Assembly (NCBI GenBank): GCA_038109305.1 | Contig: JAYNIR010000027.1 | Location: forward strand, 1 to 33,029 | Direction of reading: 5' to 3' | DNA: 33,029 bases | DNA from: UBA1479 sp038109305 | GTDB taxonomy: Bacteria; Pseudomonadota; Alphaproteobacteria; Rhodospirillales; Casp-alpha2 | In this document: one piece after another, positions 7,979 to 16,348 of the stretch | Numbering within the stretch: the first letter of the stretch is position 1 | Layout of the letters: each line of letters begins with the position of its first letter | The notes under the pieces: generated by a model | What the model was told of the DNA's origin: nothing | Database searches by the model: none | Seen by the model: only the letters and a program-made list of their open reading frames with translations | Made by a program: the position numbers and the translations under genes

Positions 7979-8037
7979 ATTTTGGGCCAACCCGGCAATT
8001 TTGACCGCCCCGGGGGGCACATTTTGCTCTGGCCCGG
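7979..8037 (-). repeat. Three imperfect repeats upstream of the sigma-54 promoter, possible enhancer sites
   Basis: On the plus strand, ATTTTG-N5/6-CCCGG occurs three times: 7979-7995, 7998-8013 and 8021-8037. They fill the gap between the fliK promoter and the stop of the GT-B/GNAT gene, about 50-105 bases upstream of the -24 element. That is a position where sigma-54 activators bind. A role as FlbD-type activator sites is inferred from position and repetition only. Confidence 0.45.
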
Positions 8038-8045
8038 CGGGCGGA

Positions 8046-9689
8046 TCAGGCTTCTTGGGGGGGCTCGAAGTCCGCTTTCAGACAGCGTGCATAGACCAGT
8101 TTCGCCGGGCGGCCGTCCAAGGGCGTCGGGCCGGACGCGCGGTGGGTTTCGGTCATCCCGGCCTTTTCCATAATCCGGATCATGCCGCGGTTTTCCGCCA
8201 TGGTGCCGGCGGTGACCTGCGCGAGCCCCAGGTCGTCGAATAGATGCGCCATCACGGCGGTCCAGGCTTCGAGCCCCATGCCGGTGCCCCACGCGGATTG
8301 TTCGCCGATCAGGATGCGGATGTCGCCGGACTTGGCGGCCATGTCCACCTCGGTCGTGATGTTGCCGATGTGGCGAAGGTCCTGCGACTTGTCGCGGATC
8401 GCCCACAGCCCGTTGGCCGCGCCGCGAAAGCCCGCGACGAACTCCCGGCAGCTTTCGATCGTGTGGGCCTTGTGGCGCTGTTCCGAAAACCGCACCACCG
8501 CCGGGTCGTTCAACCAGCCGACATAACGGTCTGTCAGCAGTTCCGCCGGAAACGGCTCAAGCCGGAGCCGGGCGGTTTCCAGAACCGGACGCGCGACGGC
8601 CTTGAGCGCGCGGGCGGTCCGCACAGCCGCCGGGCCATCTTCGGCCACCCCTTCGGGCATGAAGCGCTCCGGCGCGTCAAAGGCCCGGGACAGCGCCGCC
8701 GACAGGCCTTCCCGCGTCCAGACGACGGGTATCCGTTCCGCGCCGTTCAGCCACGCAACCTCCGCGGTGCGCGGGATCACGGACAGTGTGTTGACGCCCA
8801 GCACCGCGGCTTCCTGCAACAGCGCCGTGGTCAGGCCGACCACGAGGTCCGCCGCGAACAGCGCCGCGTGCGCGTTGCCGCCCTGATTGAACGCCGCGAT
8901 GTCGCCCCGGTAGCCGGCGTAATCTTCGGCCCGCGTTTTCGGGTGCAGGCGGACCGCCACGTTTGGCCGGGGGTCAACGGACGCCGCCGCATCTAGGACT
9001 TCTTCAAGCACAATTTCCGTCCGCCCGTCGGCGCCGCCGCGCCCGTTGAGTGTGTAATCGGCCTGACGCCTGAACTGGGCGGGGTCGAGCCCGTCCGACA
9101 ATTCCGCCAAAAACAGGATCAGTGGCGCAGACGGCGGGATATCCGGAAAAAGCTCGGCGCGGATCGCGGCCTTGCCGTGCGCCTGCAGGTCTGCCCGGCG
9201 GGCGGCCAGTCCGTCCAGGCTCGGGTGGCCGCAGACGTCGATGCGCGCCGGGTCGAAGCCGAGCGCGGCAAAAGCGTCCCGCGTGGCCGCGACCGGCACG
9301 ATCAGCCGACCCGGTGCGAACGCCAAGGGATTGTCCGTGCGGCCGCGGAAGCGCCGGTCCGCATTCGCCGGGCCGTCGACCAGACCGGCCGTGGTAATGC
9401 CCCGGGCGTCGGCCAGCTGCAGCAGGTCGAAGGCGAAGGTTTCCGGATTTTCCGAGGTTCCGACGGCAAGAAGGTCCCAACCCGCGTCAAGCTGTGTAAA
9501 CGCGGCGTTTGCATCGGGGCAGGGTGTGCAAGGCTCGCCGCGCCGGGCTAGATAGTCCGCTGCCGTGCCGCCCGCAAGGATTTGAGCGGTTCCGCCGAAC
9601 GATGCGAGTGCGGATGCCAAGCCGAGCGCCATATTGGCCGCGCCAGGGTCTTCGACGTAAACGAGAACGCGGGGGAACACCCGTGCCAC
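8046..9689 (-). CDS. GT-B-like / GNAT acetyltransferase fusion protein
   Basis: This 547-residue protein joins two parts. Residues about 5-365 look like a GT-B fold sugar enzyme (RVLVYVEDPGAAN at the start, RLHPKTR at 247-253, and VVGLTTALLQEAAVLG around 283-298). It resembles nucleotide-sugar hydrolases, 2-epimerases or glycosyltransferases without matching one I can name. Residues about 372-540 are a RimJ/PseH-type GNAT, with LRLEPF opening, GWLNDPAVVRFSEQR and the acetyl-CoA loop WGTGMGLEA at 467-475. Fusion of a PseG-like hydrolase with a PseH-like N-acetyltransferase would suit pseudaminic or legionaminic acid synthesis, but the canonical PseG N-terminus is absent. The start is GTG at 9689, 4 bases after the upstream stop; a second GTG three codons on is possible. 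It is the last gene of the operon. Confidence 0.75.
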   Translation of the reverse strand: MARVFPRVLVYVEDPGAANMALGLASALASFGGTAQILAGGTAADYLARRGEPCTPCPDANAAFTQLDAGWDLLAVGTSENPETFAFDLLQLADARGITTAGLVDGPANADRRFRGRTDNPLAFAPGRLIVPVAATRDAFAALGFDPARIDVCGHPSLDGLAARRADLQAHGKAAIRAELFPDIPPSAPLILFLAELSDGLDPAQFRRQADYTLNGRGGADGRTEIVLEEVLDAAASVDPRPNVAVRLHPKTRAEDYAGYRGDIAAFNQGGNAHAALFAADLVVGLTTALLQEAAVLGVNTLSVIPRTAEVAWLNGAERIPVVWTREGLSAALSRAFDAPERFMPEGVAEDGPAAVRTARALKAVARPVLETARLRLEPFPAELLTDRYVGWLNDPAVVRFSEQRHKAHTIESCREFVAGFRGAANGLWAIRDKSQDLRHIGNITTEVDMAAKSGDIRILIGEQSAWGTGMGLEAWTAVMAHLFDDLGLAQVTAGTMAENRGMIRIMEKAGMTETHRASGPTPLDGRPAKLVYARCLKADFEPPQEA

Positions 9690-9693
9690 GGGA

Positions 9694-10731
9694 TCAGTCC
9701 AGCGCCTGCCAGGCGCCTTCGGCGGCGGCGGATTTCATGAGCTCCTTGATGATCCGTTCGTTCACCAATGCGGAAGACAAGGGCGACCACGCCCGGCCGT
9801 CGTTGGCGGCGGCGACAAGGTTGTCGTACATGCGGTAGAGCGCGTCGGCGACCGTGCGCTCCAGTTCCACGCCCCAGTCGGAATCGATTTCCCACTCGTT
9901 GTCGACGCCGCGGTTGGCGGTTCGGGCAAAATGCCGGACGACAAGTCCTTCTTGAAGGATCGACAGCCGACCCTCGGTGCCCCAGATGTCGAGCCCGACC
10001 TCGCGGTAGGCATCGAAATCCACCGGCGACAGCAACGCGGTCGCGCCGTTGGCGAGCGTCAGCGCGACCGGCATGTTGATGTCGCCCGCGACCGTCGATG
10101 CCTTGGCGGCCTGTGCCGGGCCTGTGGATTGGACCCGGATGATCTCGCCCGTCAGCATGCGGATGAAGTCGATCATGTGGCTGCCGTTGTTGGCGAGGCC
10201 GTTGCCGTAAACCCCGAAAATCGCCTGCACCCGGCCGACGCGTTTCTCCAGTTCGCCCGCCGCCAGGGTCTGGAAAAGCCGGTCGGCTCGCCGCCAGTAG
10301 TTGACCAACACGGGCACGCCGCGAGGGCCGCAGGTTTCCTGCAGTCGCACCCCGTCCGCATCGCCGTCGCCGGTCATCGCGTTGGTTATTGCGTTTAGGG
10401 GCTTTTCCACCAGAATTGCGCGAACGCCGGAAAGCTGTCGGGCGATCTCGGCACGCATGCCCGGCGGCGTTGCGATCACCGCCACATCGGGCTGAACCTT
10501 TGCGGCGATGTCGGTAATGTCTGCGCTGACGTGGGGGATGTTCCAGTTTTCGCGGGCGTCCTTCTGTGCGGTGGCGCTCGGGTCGACGACGCCCAGCCAG
10601 TCGAATGCCGGGTGCGCCTTCAGCACCGACGCGTGGGAGGCATGGTCGAAGTATTTCGCCATGCGCGGGTCCGCATTCATGCCAGATGCAACCTTGCCAA
10701 AGCCGACAATGATGGTTTTTAGCGCGCTCAT
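9694..10731 (-). CDS. Gfo/Idh/MocA family sugar oxidoreductase (first copy)
   Basis: A 345-residue NAD(P)-dependent dehydrogenase. The Rossmann opening is TIIVGFGKVASG (6-17), and the family's EKPL signature stands at 109-112 with the catalytic-type lysine. The C-terminal half is the usual beta-sheet substrate domain, including NNGSHMIDFIRMLTG. Relatives such as WbpB/WlbA oxidise a nucleotide-sugar hydroxyl to a ketone that a DegT enzyme then aminates, and a DegT gene lies two genes upstream. The start ATG overlaps the upstream cytidylyltransferase stop (ATGA), indicating translational coupling. The exact substrate is not visible in the sequence. Confidence 0.88.
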   Translation of the reverse strand: MSALKTIIVGFGKVASGMNADPRMAKYFDHASHASVLKAHPAFDWLGVVDPSATAQKDARENWNIPHVSADITDIAAKVQPDVAVIATPPGMRAEIARQLSGVRAILVEKPLNAITNAMTGDGDADGVRLQETCGPRGVPVLVNYWRRADRLFQTLAAGELEKRVGRVQAIFGVYGNGLANNGSHMIDFIRMLTGEIIRVQSTGPAQAAKASTVAGDINMPVALTLANGATALLSPVDFDAYREVGLDIWGTEGRLSILQEGLVVRHFARTANRGVDNEWEIDSDWGVELERTVADALYRMYDNLVAAANDGRAWSPLSSALVNERIIKELMKSAAAEGAWQALD

Positions 10732-11483
10732 CGGGCGGCCTTTTCCTCGCAGTGGCTGTTTATGGCCCGCAGGCTGGGCTCCCGCGCCAGCAGCGCCAGA
10801 ATATCGCGGACGCCGAACCGGTCATCATGTTCGGGGGCAAGGCGGCCATACACTTCGCGGATCAGATCCAGGTCTTCGGCGTAATCGAGCTGCAGGCGGA
10901 CTTCCGGCGCGGTTTCATTCTTGGGCGCGCTCAGATGGTAAATCTTGTAGCGATCCGGGTGTTCGTAAAAAAAAAGCGACACATGTTCGCGGACGGCGGG
11001 GTCATCAATATTTTCCGCGACCCAGGTCAGGTCGACGAAGCGGAACACTTGTGCGTCGATGCCCTGCGGCCATGTCAGGTGCTGCGTATTGCTGACCACG
11101 TCGTGCCCGCCTTCCAGAAAAATTCCGACCGCGAGGTCGACCACGCCGGGGTCCAGCAGCGGCGTATCGCCGCAGATTTCGACGATCACATCGGACTGCA
11201 TCATGTCGTGGGCACCGATGACGCGGGCGAGCACGTCGTCCTCGCTGCCCCGGAAGCACGGCAAGCCACGAGCGTCCGCCCAGTCGGCGAGCACGGCGTC
11301 GGCCGTGTTGGTCGTTGTCGCAAGCACAATGGCGTCGAGGGTTTCGGCCTGTTCCAGCCGCCGGACGAGGCGTTCCAACGCCGGTTCGCCGGCCACGTCC
11401 ATCAGCACCTTGCCCGGCAGGCGCGAGGCCGACATTCGGGCCTCGATGCTGGCGACGACGCGGGGTTTGCCGACGGCGGCCAC
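10728..11483 (-). CDS. SpsF-like cytidylyltransferase (copy 1)
   Basis: This 251-residue member of the CTP_transf_3 family (SpsF, NeuA, PseF, KdsB relatives) transfers CMP or another nucleotide to a sugar. The nucleotide-binding motif ARMSASRLPGK is complete at 15-25, and ICGDTPLLDP carries the metal-binding Asp. The GTG start (11483) is 3 bases after the degT stop, and the stop overlaps the next gene by ATGA. A run of nine T on the coding strand (10967-10975) encodes LFFY and is a potential slippage site. It is one of three such enzymes in the window, which suggests different sugar substrates or non-catalytic roles for some. Confidence 0.87.
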   Translation of the reverse strand: MAAVGKPRVVASIEARMSASRLPGKVLMDVAGEPALERLVRRLEQAETLDAIVLATTTNTADAVLADWADARGLPCFRGSEDDVLARVIGAHDMMQSDVIVEICGDTPLLDPGVVDLAVGIFLEGGHDVVSNTQHLTWPQGIDAQVFRFVDLTWVAENIDDPAVREHVSLFFYEHPDRYKIYHLSAPKNETAPEVRLQLDYAEDLDLIREVYGRLAPEHDDRFGVRDILALLAREPSLRAINSHCEEKAAR

Positions 11484-11486
11484 GGG

Positions 11487-12767
11487 TCAGTCCCCGTCCG
11501 CGTAATTGCTCAGGTCCGCGCGGTTCTCGTGCACCTTGCGGATGGCGTCGACCATGCGGCGCGCCAAGGCGTCGTCGATGTCGTAGGCGCACGGTTCGAA
11601 CAGCACGGCTTCCCGTTCGTGCAGGCGTTCGGTCACCGGGCACTGGCCGTCTTGGTACGTCCGCTCGGTCAGCGTGAAGGGCCAGCCGTTGCGGCCGATG
11701 GCCTTGCGTTCGCGAAACAAGGGCAGCCGGTACAGCGGCGGCAGGTAGGCGCAGAAATTGGGGAAGCCTTCGGCCGTCAGGGCCTTGGAAAACAGGTCGC
11801 GGCTGACGCCGGTCCGTTCCGCATCGTAGCGGACAAGCCAGACGTAGTAGTTGTGGCGGCATCCGTCACGCACAGCGGGAACGGTCCAGCCGTCCAGATC
11901 GCGGGTGCCGTCGGACAGGATTTTCGCGACGTTTTCCCGGGTTTCCACATGGCGGTCGATGGCCGCCAGTTGAACCAGCCCGACGGCGGCGGACAGTTCG
12001 GTCATGCGGAAGTTGAAGCCGACCATGTTCACCAAGTCGGTGATGCCTTCGTGGATGGCGGCGTTTTCCGCATGGTTGCGGATTAGCTGCAGCCGCTTCG
12101 CCAGGTTGTCGTCATCGGTAACGCAGACGCCGCCTTCGCCGGTATGGATGTGTTTATGGAAATTCAGGCTGGCGATGCCGATGTGCCCGACGGCCCCGGT
12201 CGGCCGGCCGTTTTCCGCGCCCAAGGGCGCCTGGGCGTTGTCCTCGATCAGGTAGATGCCCTTATCATCGGCAAGCTTCCGCAGTTCCGCCAGCCGCGCC
12301 GGGTGGCCGAACAGATTGACGGCGACGATGGCGCGGGTTTTCTCGGTGATCTGGCGGCGGACGTTGGCCGGGTCGATGCAGAAGGTTTCGTCTTCGATGT
12401 CGGCAAACACGGGAATGCCGCCGTAAATCAAGGGCGCCATGACCGTCGCTGACATGGTCCAGGGCGGCACGATCACTTCGTCGCCCGGCGACAATTGGAT
12501 TGCGCCCATGGCGGCGAACAGGCCGGACGTGTTGGAATTGACGCTGACCGCATGCTTGACGCCGAACTGTTTGGCCCACGCGGCTTCGAATTCCCGCACC
12601 TTGGGGCCGCCCAAAAATTCCGGTCCCGGCGATCCGAAAAATCCGGACAGGCATCCCGACGCGATAACGTCGGCGACCGCGTTCCGTTCCGCCGCGCCCA
12701 TGGAAGGATAGGGCGTCAGGTCGCCGGAAATCACGGGCTTGCCGCCCAGCAACGCCAACTTGCTCAT
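11487..12767 (-). CDS. DegT/DnrJ/EryC1/StrS aminotransferase (first copy)
   Basis: A PLP-dependent sugar aminotransferase of 426 residues. The cofactor lysine is K205 in SLNFHKHIHTGEGG, preceded by IEDNAQAPLGA, whose Asp contacts the PLP ring nitrogen. SVNSNTSGLFAAMGAI and GDEVIVPPWT complete the fold signatures. Such enzymes aminate keto-sugars on nucleotide carriers, here probably the product of the neighbouring Gfo/Idh dehydrogenase. The typical lysine segment is S-x-KH; here His-Lys-His occupies it. The ATG overlaps the upstream stop as ATGA, so translation is coupled. Confidence 0.93.
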   Translation of the reverse strand: MSKLALLGGKPVISGDLTPYPSMGAAERNAVADVIASGCLSGFFGSPGPEFLGGPKVREFEAAWAKQFGVKHAVSVNSNTSGLFAAMGAIQLSPGDEVIVPPWTMSATVMAPLIYGGIPVFADIEDETFCIDPANVRRQITEKTRAIVAVNLFGHPARLAELRKLADDKGIYLIEDNAQAPLGAENGRPTGAVGHIGIASLNFHKHIHTGEGGVCVTDDDNLAKRLQLIRNHAENAAIHEGITDLVNMVGFNFRMTELSAAVGLVQLAAIDRHVETRENVAKILSDGTRDLDGWTVPAVRDGCRHNYYVWLVRYDAERTGVSRDLFSKALTAEGFPNFCAYLPPLYRLPLFRERKAIGRNGWPFTLTERTYQDGQCPVTERLHEREAVLFEPCAYDIDDALARRMVDAIRKVHENRADLSNYADGD

Positions 12768-13465
12768 TGTACCGACTCCTCGGCGGGAAGGCGGAGGGCG
12801 ACCGCCGCGATTTCTTCAAGGCCCGCCATCATGCCGGAAATCCGGTTTATGATCCGGCATGCGCGGTCGTAATCGGCCTTCGTGTCGACGGCAAGATGCA
12901 GGCCGCCGTACCCACCGCCCTGGGCAGAAACATTTAGAATTCGGAATTCGTCTTTTTTTTCATAGACATATTTAGTGACATGTTCCCGGTCATCGGGCGC
13001 CCGTGTCGCCGCCATGATGCGGTCCAACGTGGCGACCGGTATCGCTTCGGCACTGATGCCGGGTGGGAACGTTCGGGGGAAGACGTTCGTCGTCAGATCC
13101 GGTTTTTCTTTTTCGTGGGCGTTGGTGACGCGGCGGATCAGCGCCGGGTCGATGAACGGACTGTCGCCGGAAATTCGGATCAGGGAGTCGATTTCAAATG
13201 CCTCCGCCGCGGCGCGGGCGCGGCCCAGGACATCGGCGGCGTCGCCGCGGTAGACCTTGAGGCCTTCGGCCTCGGCCAGATGGACGACGGGGTCGTCCAC
13301 GGCGCGGTCAGTCGTCGCGACGGATACGGGCAAGCCCGCCGCTTGGCATCGCCGCAGCGTCCAGGCAAGCATCGGCGCGCCGCCCAGTGGCAACATGGCT
13401 TTGCCCGGCAGGCGGGATGAGTCCATGCGCGCAAACACGACAATGCCAGCCGGGGATGCGGTCAT
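12764..13465 (-). CDS. SpsF-like cytidylyltransferase (copy 2)
   Basis: 233 residues, CTP_transf_3 family, with ARMDSSRLPGKAMLPL near the N-terminus and RISGDSPFIDP for metal binding. I chose the ATG at 13465 because it forms an ATGA overlap with the upstream GNAT stop; an upstream in-frame extension to 13510 would overlap the GNAT more and adds an unconserved segment. Eight consecutive A residues on the coding strand (12953-12960) encode EKK, a second homopolymer in a cytidylyltransferase gene of this operon. Substrate unknown; a CMP-sugar is the family expectation. Confidence 0.87.
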   Translation of the reverse strand: MTASPAGIVVFARMDSSRLPGKAMLPLGGAPMLAWTLRRCQAAGLPVSVATTDRAVDDPVVHLAEAEGLKVYRGDAADVLGRARAAAEAFEIDSLIRISGDSPFIDPALIRRVTNAHEKEKPDLTTNVFPRTFPPGISAEAIPVATLDRIMAATRAPDDREHVTKYVYEKKDEFRILNVSAQGGGYGGLHLAVDTKADYDRACRIINRISGMMAGLEEIAAVALRLPAEESVQ

Positions 13466-14214
13466 ACGGCCTCCGCGATCCGGCGCGCCGCAGGGTCCGG
13501 GTTGACCCAATGCAGCGTCGTTTCCCGCCGTAATTCTTGGAATCCGGCAGCCTGGTATAGCTTCACGGAGGCGACGTTGTCCGCCTGCGTCCCCACCTGA
13601 ATGCCGTCGATGGCATCGCCGAAGTGCGCGAACGCGGCTTCGATTAGCCCGCGGGCGATGCCGCGGCGCTGAAATCCGGGCGCCACCGCGATCAAATCAA
13701 TGACCGCGACGGACCCGCGCGCGAGGCAGAAGTTGAACCCGGCAATCCGACTGTCGGCGCGGGCAATCAGCGGCGCGGCCGCGCGGCCGCTCAAATCGTT
13801 TTTGACCCATTCGCGCCGGACGGCGTCGGCGATGGCATCGGGCACGTTTTCATCTCGGTGCAGTCGGTCATAGGTGAACGCATCAATTGCCAGATCGGCG
13901 CAGTCATCGACATCGCCCGGGCCGCCTAACTCGATGAGCGTCCCCGACGGGTCGCCCGGACGCCGCGCCTGCTGAAACGTCACCAGGGTTTCGACGGGGT
14001 AAAATCCGGCGGCCATCAGCGCCGATTTCGGCTGCTCCCAATCTTCGGGGATACGGCAGGACACCAGCCAGATGCCGTCGTCGCGCCATTGATCGACGGC
14101 GGCGGCGAGGAGTTCCGGGCCGGGGGCTTCGAACTGGCAGGAAAGCTTGCCGAACGGCACGCCGGCGACGGCGGATTCAAAATCCAGGAGCTCCCAACTG
14201 AGCGTTCCCAACAT
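13462..14214 (-). CDS. GNAT N-acetyltransferase, WecD-like
   Basis: A 250-residue protein with a variable N-terminal domain (LLDFESAVAGVPFGKLSC) and a C-terminal GNAT domain whose acetyl-CoA loop is APGFQRRGIARGL. The two-part layout resembles WecD/RffC, which acetylates the 4-amino group of dTDP-fucosamine. In this operon it would acetylate an amino sugar made by the DegT enzyme. The start at 14214 shares one base with the upstream stop (TGATG), which is why I prefer it to the longer frame beginning at 14307. Confidence 0.82.
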   Translation of the reverse strand: MLGTLSWELLDFESAVAGVPFGKLSCQFEAPGPELLAAAVDQWRDDGIWLVSCRIPEDWEQPKSALMAAGFYPVETLVTFQQARRPGDPSGTLIELGGPGDVDDCADLAIDAFTYDRLHRDENVPDAIADAVRREWVKNDLSGRAAAPLIARADSRIAGFNFCLARGSVAVIDLIAVAPGFQRRGIARGLIEAAFAHFGDAIDGIQVGTQADNVASVKLYQAAGFQELRRETTLHWVNPDPAARRIAEAV

Positions 14215-15119
14215 CAGTCCGGCCCGCCTTTCACGTAGAAACCCTGTGTTTCCTTGTCCCAGCGTTCGAAGAAGTCGAGCACAGCCGCCGCGTCGTCCCG
14301 GGGCCAATCGATGGCGCGGGCGCGATCGGTCTTTTCACCGACCATCACCAAATAGTCGGAATCGATATACCGGTTCACATCGGTCATGCGGAAACCGGCC
14401 TCCGCCAAATATCCCTGCAAGGTGTGGGCGGAAAAATGGTTCGGGTGAACGTCGGCGTTGGAGCCGATGTAGTACTGCAGCGGTTTTTTGAACGGCACCA
14501 GAATGCGCGATCCGGTCGCCACCGCCACGTGCCCGCCCGGCTTGGCAAGGCGCCAGGCCGCGTCCATCACGCCGGACGCGGAATGGCAGTTTTCCAGCGT
14601 CCAGATTAAGGTGACCACGTCGAACGAGCCTTCGGCGTCACCGGCATGGTCCATGTATTCCTCGGCCACGCCTTCGAAGCAATCAATGGCGCGGTCGCGC
14701 AGAATGTCGCAGTTGGCGGCGGACGGCTCGACGGCGAAGACCTTGGCGCCGTAGGCGTCCGATCGGATCATTTCCAAAAACTGGCCTTCGCCGGCGCCGA
14801 GATCGCAAACCGACTTGCCGCGCAGCCCGCCGGTCGCCTTCAAGGCTTCGTCGATGAAGTCGGCGGCGAAGATCTGTCGCGCGTGAACGGCCGGCATGCG
14901 GGCGGTGTAGGTGGTGTCCGAAAGTCGGGTTTTTTCATCCGCCCGGTACATTTCGTCGGCCCAGGCGGCTTTCACTTCCTCGGGCGTCTTTCGGAAGGCG
15001 ACCTGCACCATGCCGCAGGCGCGGCAGACATGCAGCGGCCGGCCGGCCATGTAACGGGGGGCGCAGGTGATTTCCGCCAAATCTTCCGATCCGCACAATT
15101 CGCAAGGATAAAGCTGCAT
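14214..15119 (-). CDS. Zinc-ribbon class I SAM-dependent methyltransferase
   Basis: A 301-residue protein. Four cysteines in two pairs (C6, C9, C32, C35) form an N-terminal zinc ribbon, followed by a Rossmann methyltransferase with the SAM motif DLGAGEGQF at 106-114. This domain pair is common in sugar C- or O-methyltransferases of polysaccharide clusters (for example the TylF/NovU and PtmH-like groups). I place the start at 15119, with GGAAAG just upstream; a longer frame from 15194 would turn the 12-base tandem repeat into protein and overlap the amidotransferase gene. The target is probably a hydroxyl or ring carbon of the glycan made by this operon. Confidence 0.85.
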   Translation of the reverse strand: MQLYPCELCGSEDLAEITCAPRYMAGRPLHVCRACGMVQVAFRKTPEEVKAAWADEMYRADEKTRLSDTTYTARMPAVHARQIFAADFIDEALKATGGLRGKSVCDLGAGEGQFLEMIRSDAYGAKVFAVEPSAANCDILRDRAIDCFEGVAEEYMDHAGDAEGSFDVVTLIWTLENCHSASGVMDAAWRLAKPGGHVAVATGSRILVPFKKPLQYYIGSNADVHPNHFSAHTLQGYLAEAGFRMTDVNRYIDSDYLVMVGEKTDRARAIDWPRDDAAAVLDFFERWDKETQGFYVKGGPD

Positions 15120-15126
15120 GGTCTTT

Positions 15127-15160
15127 CCTTTCGCCGGGCCTTTCGCCGAGCCTTTCGCTT
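15127..15160 (-). repeat. 12-base tandem repeat ahead of the methyltransferase gene
   Basis: CCTTTCGCCGGG and CCTTTCGCCGAG lie in tandem (15127-15150), followed by a truncated third copy CCTTTCGCTT (15151-15160). On the transcribed strand each copy carries an AAAGG that resembles a ribosome binding site. It lies in the 47-base gap between the amidotransferase stop and the methyltransferase start. Confidence 0.6.
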
Positions 15161-15166
15161 GATGCC

Positions 15167-16276
15167 TTACGCGGGCGGGTTTTTCAAAACCCATTCATTG
15201 CCGCGGTTTTCCCAAATCTGGGGATCGCGGTGCTTGTCGACGATTTCCTGGAATTCAGCCTCGGACAGCGACAGGTAATCCAGGTGTTCGTCGTGATAGC
15301 TTTTGGGGAACTCGGCGTCGTACCTGCGCGCCAGTTCCAAACCTTTTTCGCGGGTCATGTGATTGTTTTGGATCATCCGGCAGGCGTCGCGCACGGCGCG
15401 GCCGAATCCGAACTTGATGAACTGCATGTAATAGTACAGGTTATCGATCTTATCGTCCAAGCTGTCGAAATTGGTGAACGTGCCGTCGGTGCGGCCGTTT
15501 TCCGCCAGTTGGAAGTCGATCTTGTCCTTGATGTAGTCGTAATTTTCCTTCATCGACCAGCGGAAGAAATAGGCGAAGTAAAGCGCCTTAATGCCGACTT
15601 CCTCGACCTCGGGCAGATCCGGGTAAAGGTATAGGGCGAGGTCCTTCTCCTCGACCACGCCGTCCATCCAGTTGTAGGGATCGTCACCGATCTGGTGTTC
15701 GAGCACTTCCGTGAAATCCCGGACTTTCCGGTGTTCTTCCGACAGCACCCGGCCGCCGTATTCGCTCTCGCCGTGTTCAGCGTAGAAAAGCAGCGGAATC
15801 TTGTAATTGACCGCCGTGCGCACCGGCACGGAGTTGATCCCCGCGTCCCAATGGATTTTCGGGTTGCCGCGTTCGATGAAAAAGCGCCTGGCCATGTGGC
15901 GGGAGATATGCTGGTTCGGGCGCACCATCAAATGATCGAACCCGGCCTTGATCATTTCCTCCCGATTGTGGGCGGCAACGCCGCTCGGCATCAGCGGCGA
16001 AAAGGTGACGAGCAGGGGGTTAAGGCCGAATTCGAATTTCAGTTTCCAGGCGATGGCGCTGGAATCCTTGCCGCCGGACCAGGGCACGATGCAGTCATAC
16101 AGGCTGTCCTTGGGGCGGAAGCGGTCAACGTAATCGAGGAATTCCTCACGCCGGGCGGCCCAGTCGATGGAGTCTTTTCCACGGGCCGTGTGGCACGCGT
16201 TGCAGATACCGTCCGCGTCAAACACGATGCGCGGGCGCGTATCGGGCATCAGGCAGGTTTTGCAAAAGGCGACCAT
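15167..16276 (-). CDS. N-acetyl sugar amidotransferase (PseA/WbpG family)
   Basis: A PP-loop ATP-dependent amidotransferase of 369 residues. Paired cysteines C5/C8 and C25/C28 make a zinc site around MPDTRPRI, and the adenylating loop SGGKDSS is at 67-73. In Campylobacter PseA, and in Pseudomonas WbpG with HisH2/HisF2, this enzyme converts an acetamido group on a sugar into an acetamidino group using ammonia from glutamine. The next two upstream genes encode exactly the HisH- and HisF-like partners. I use the ATG at 16276 (GGGG ribosome binding site, and the product begins like family members); an ATG 16 codons earlier is less likely. Confidence 0.93.
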   Translation of the reverse strand: MVAFCKTCLMPDTRPRIVFDADGICNACHTARGKDSIDWAARREEFLDYVDRFRPKDSLYDCIVPWSGGKDSSAIAWKLKFEFGLNPLLVTFSPLMPSGVAAHNREEMIKAGFDHLMVRPNQHISRHMARRFFIERGNPKIHWDAGINSVPVRTAVNYKIPLLFYAEHGESEYGGRVLSEEHRKVRDFTEVLEHQIGDDPYNWMDGVVEEKDLALYLYPDLPEVEEVGIKALYFAYFFRWSMKENYDYIKDKIDFQLAENGRTDGTFTNFDSLDDKIDNLYYYMQFIKFGFGRAVRDACRMIQNNHMTREKGLELARRYDAEFPKSYHDEHLDYLSLSEAEFQEIVDKHRDPQIWENRGNEWVLKNPPA

Positions 16277-16348
16277 GTTACCCCGTTTCGTCTGGGACAG
16301 CCCAATGGGGCGGTCTTTGGGCATCCCCCGGACCGTTCCCGTTCAGCC

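Noticed and set aside
10752..12086. A 444-residue plus-strand frame across cytidylyltransferase copy 1 and the first degT
   Set aside because: It spans two well-identified, translationally coupled minus-strand genes and shows no domain.
13466..14307. Longer starts for the GNAT (14307) and for cytidylyltransferase copy 2 (13510)
   Set aside because: The extensions read into upstream genes with unconserved sequence; the internal ATGs form tight stop-start overlaps (ATGA or TGATG) as elsewhere in the operon.
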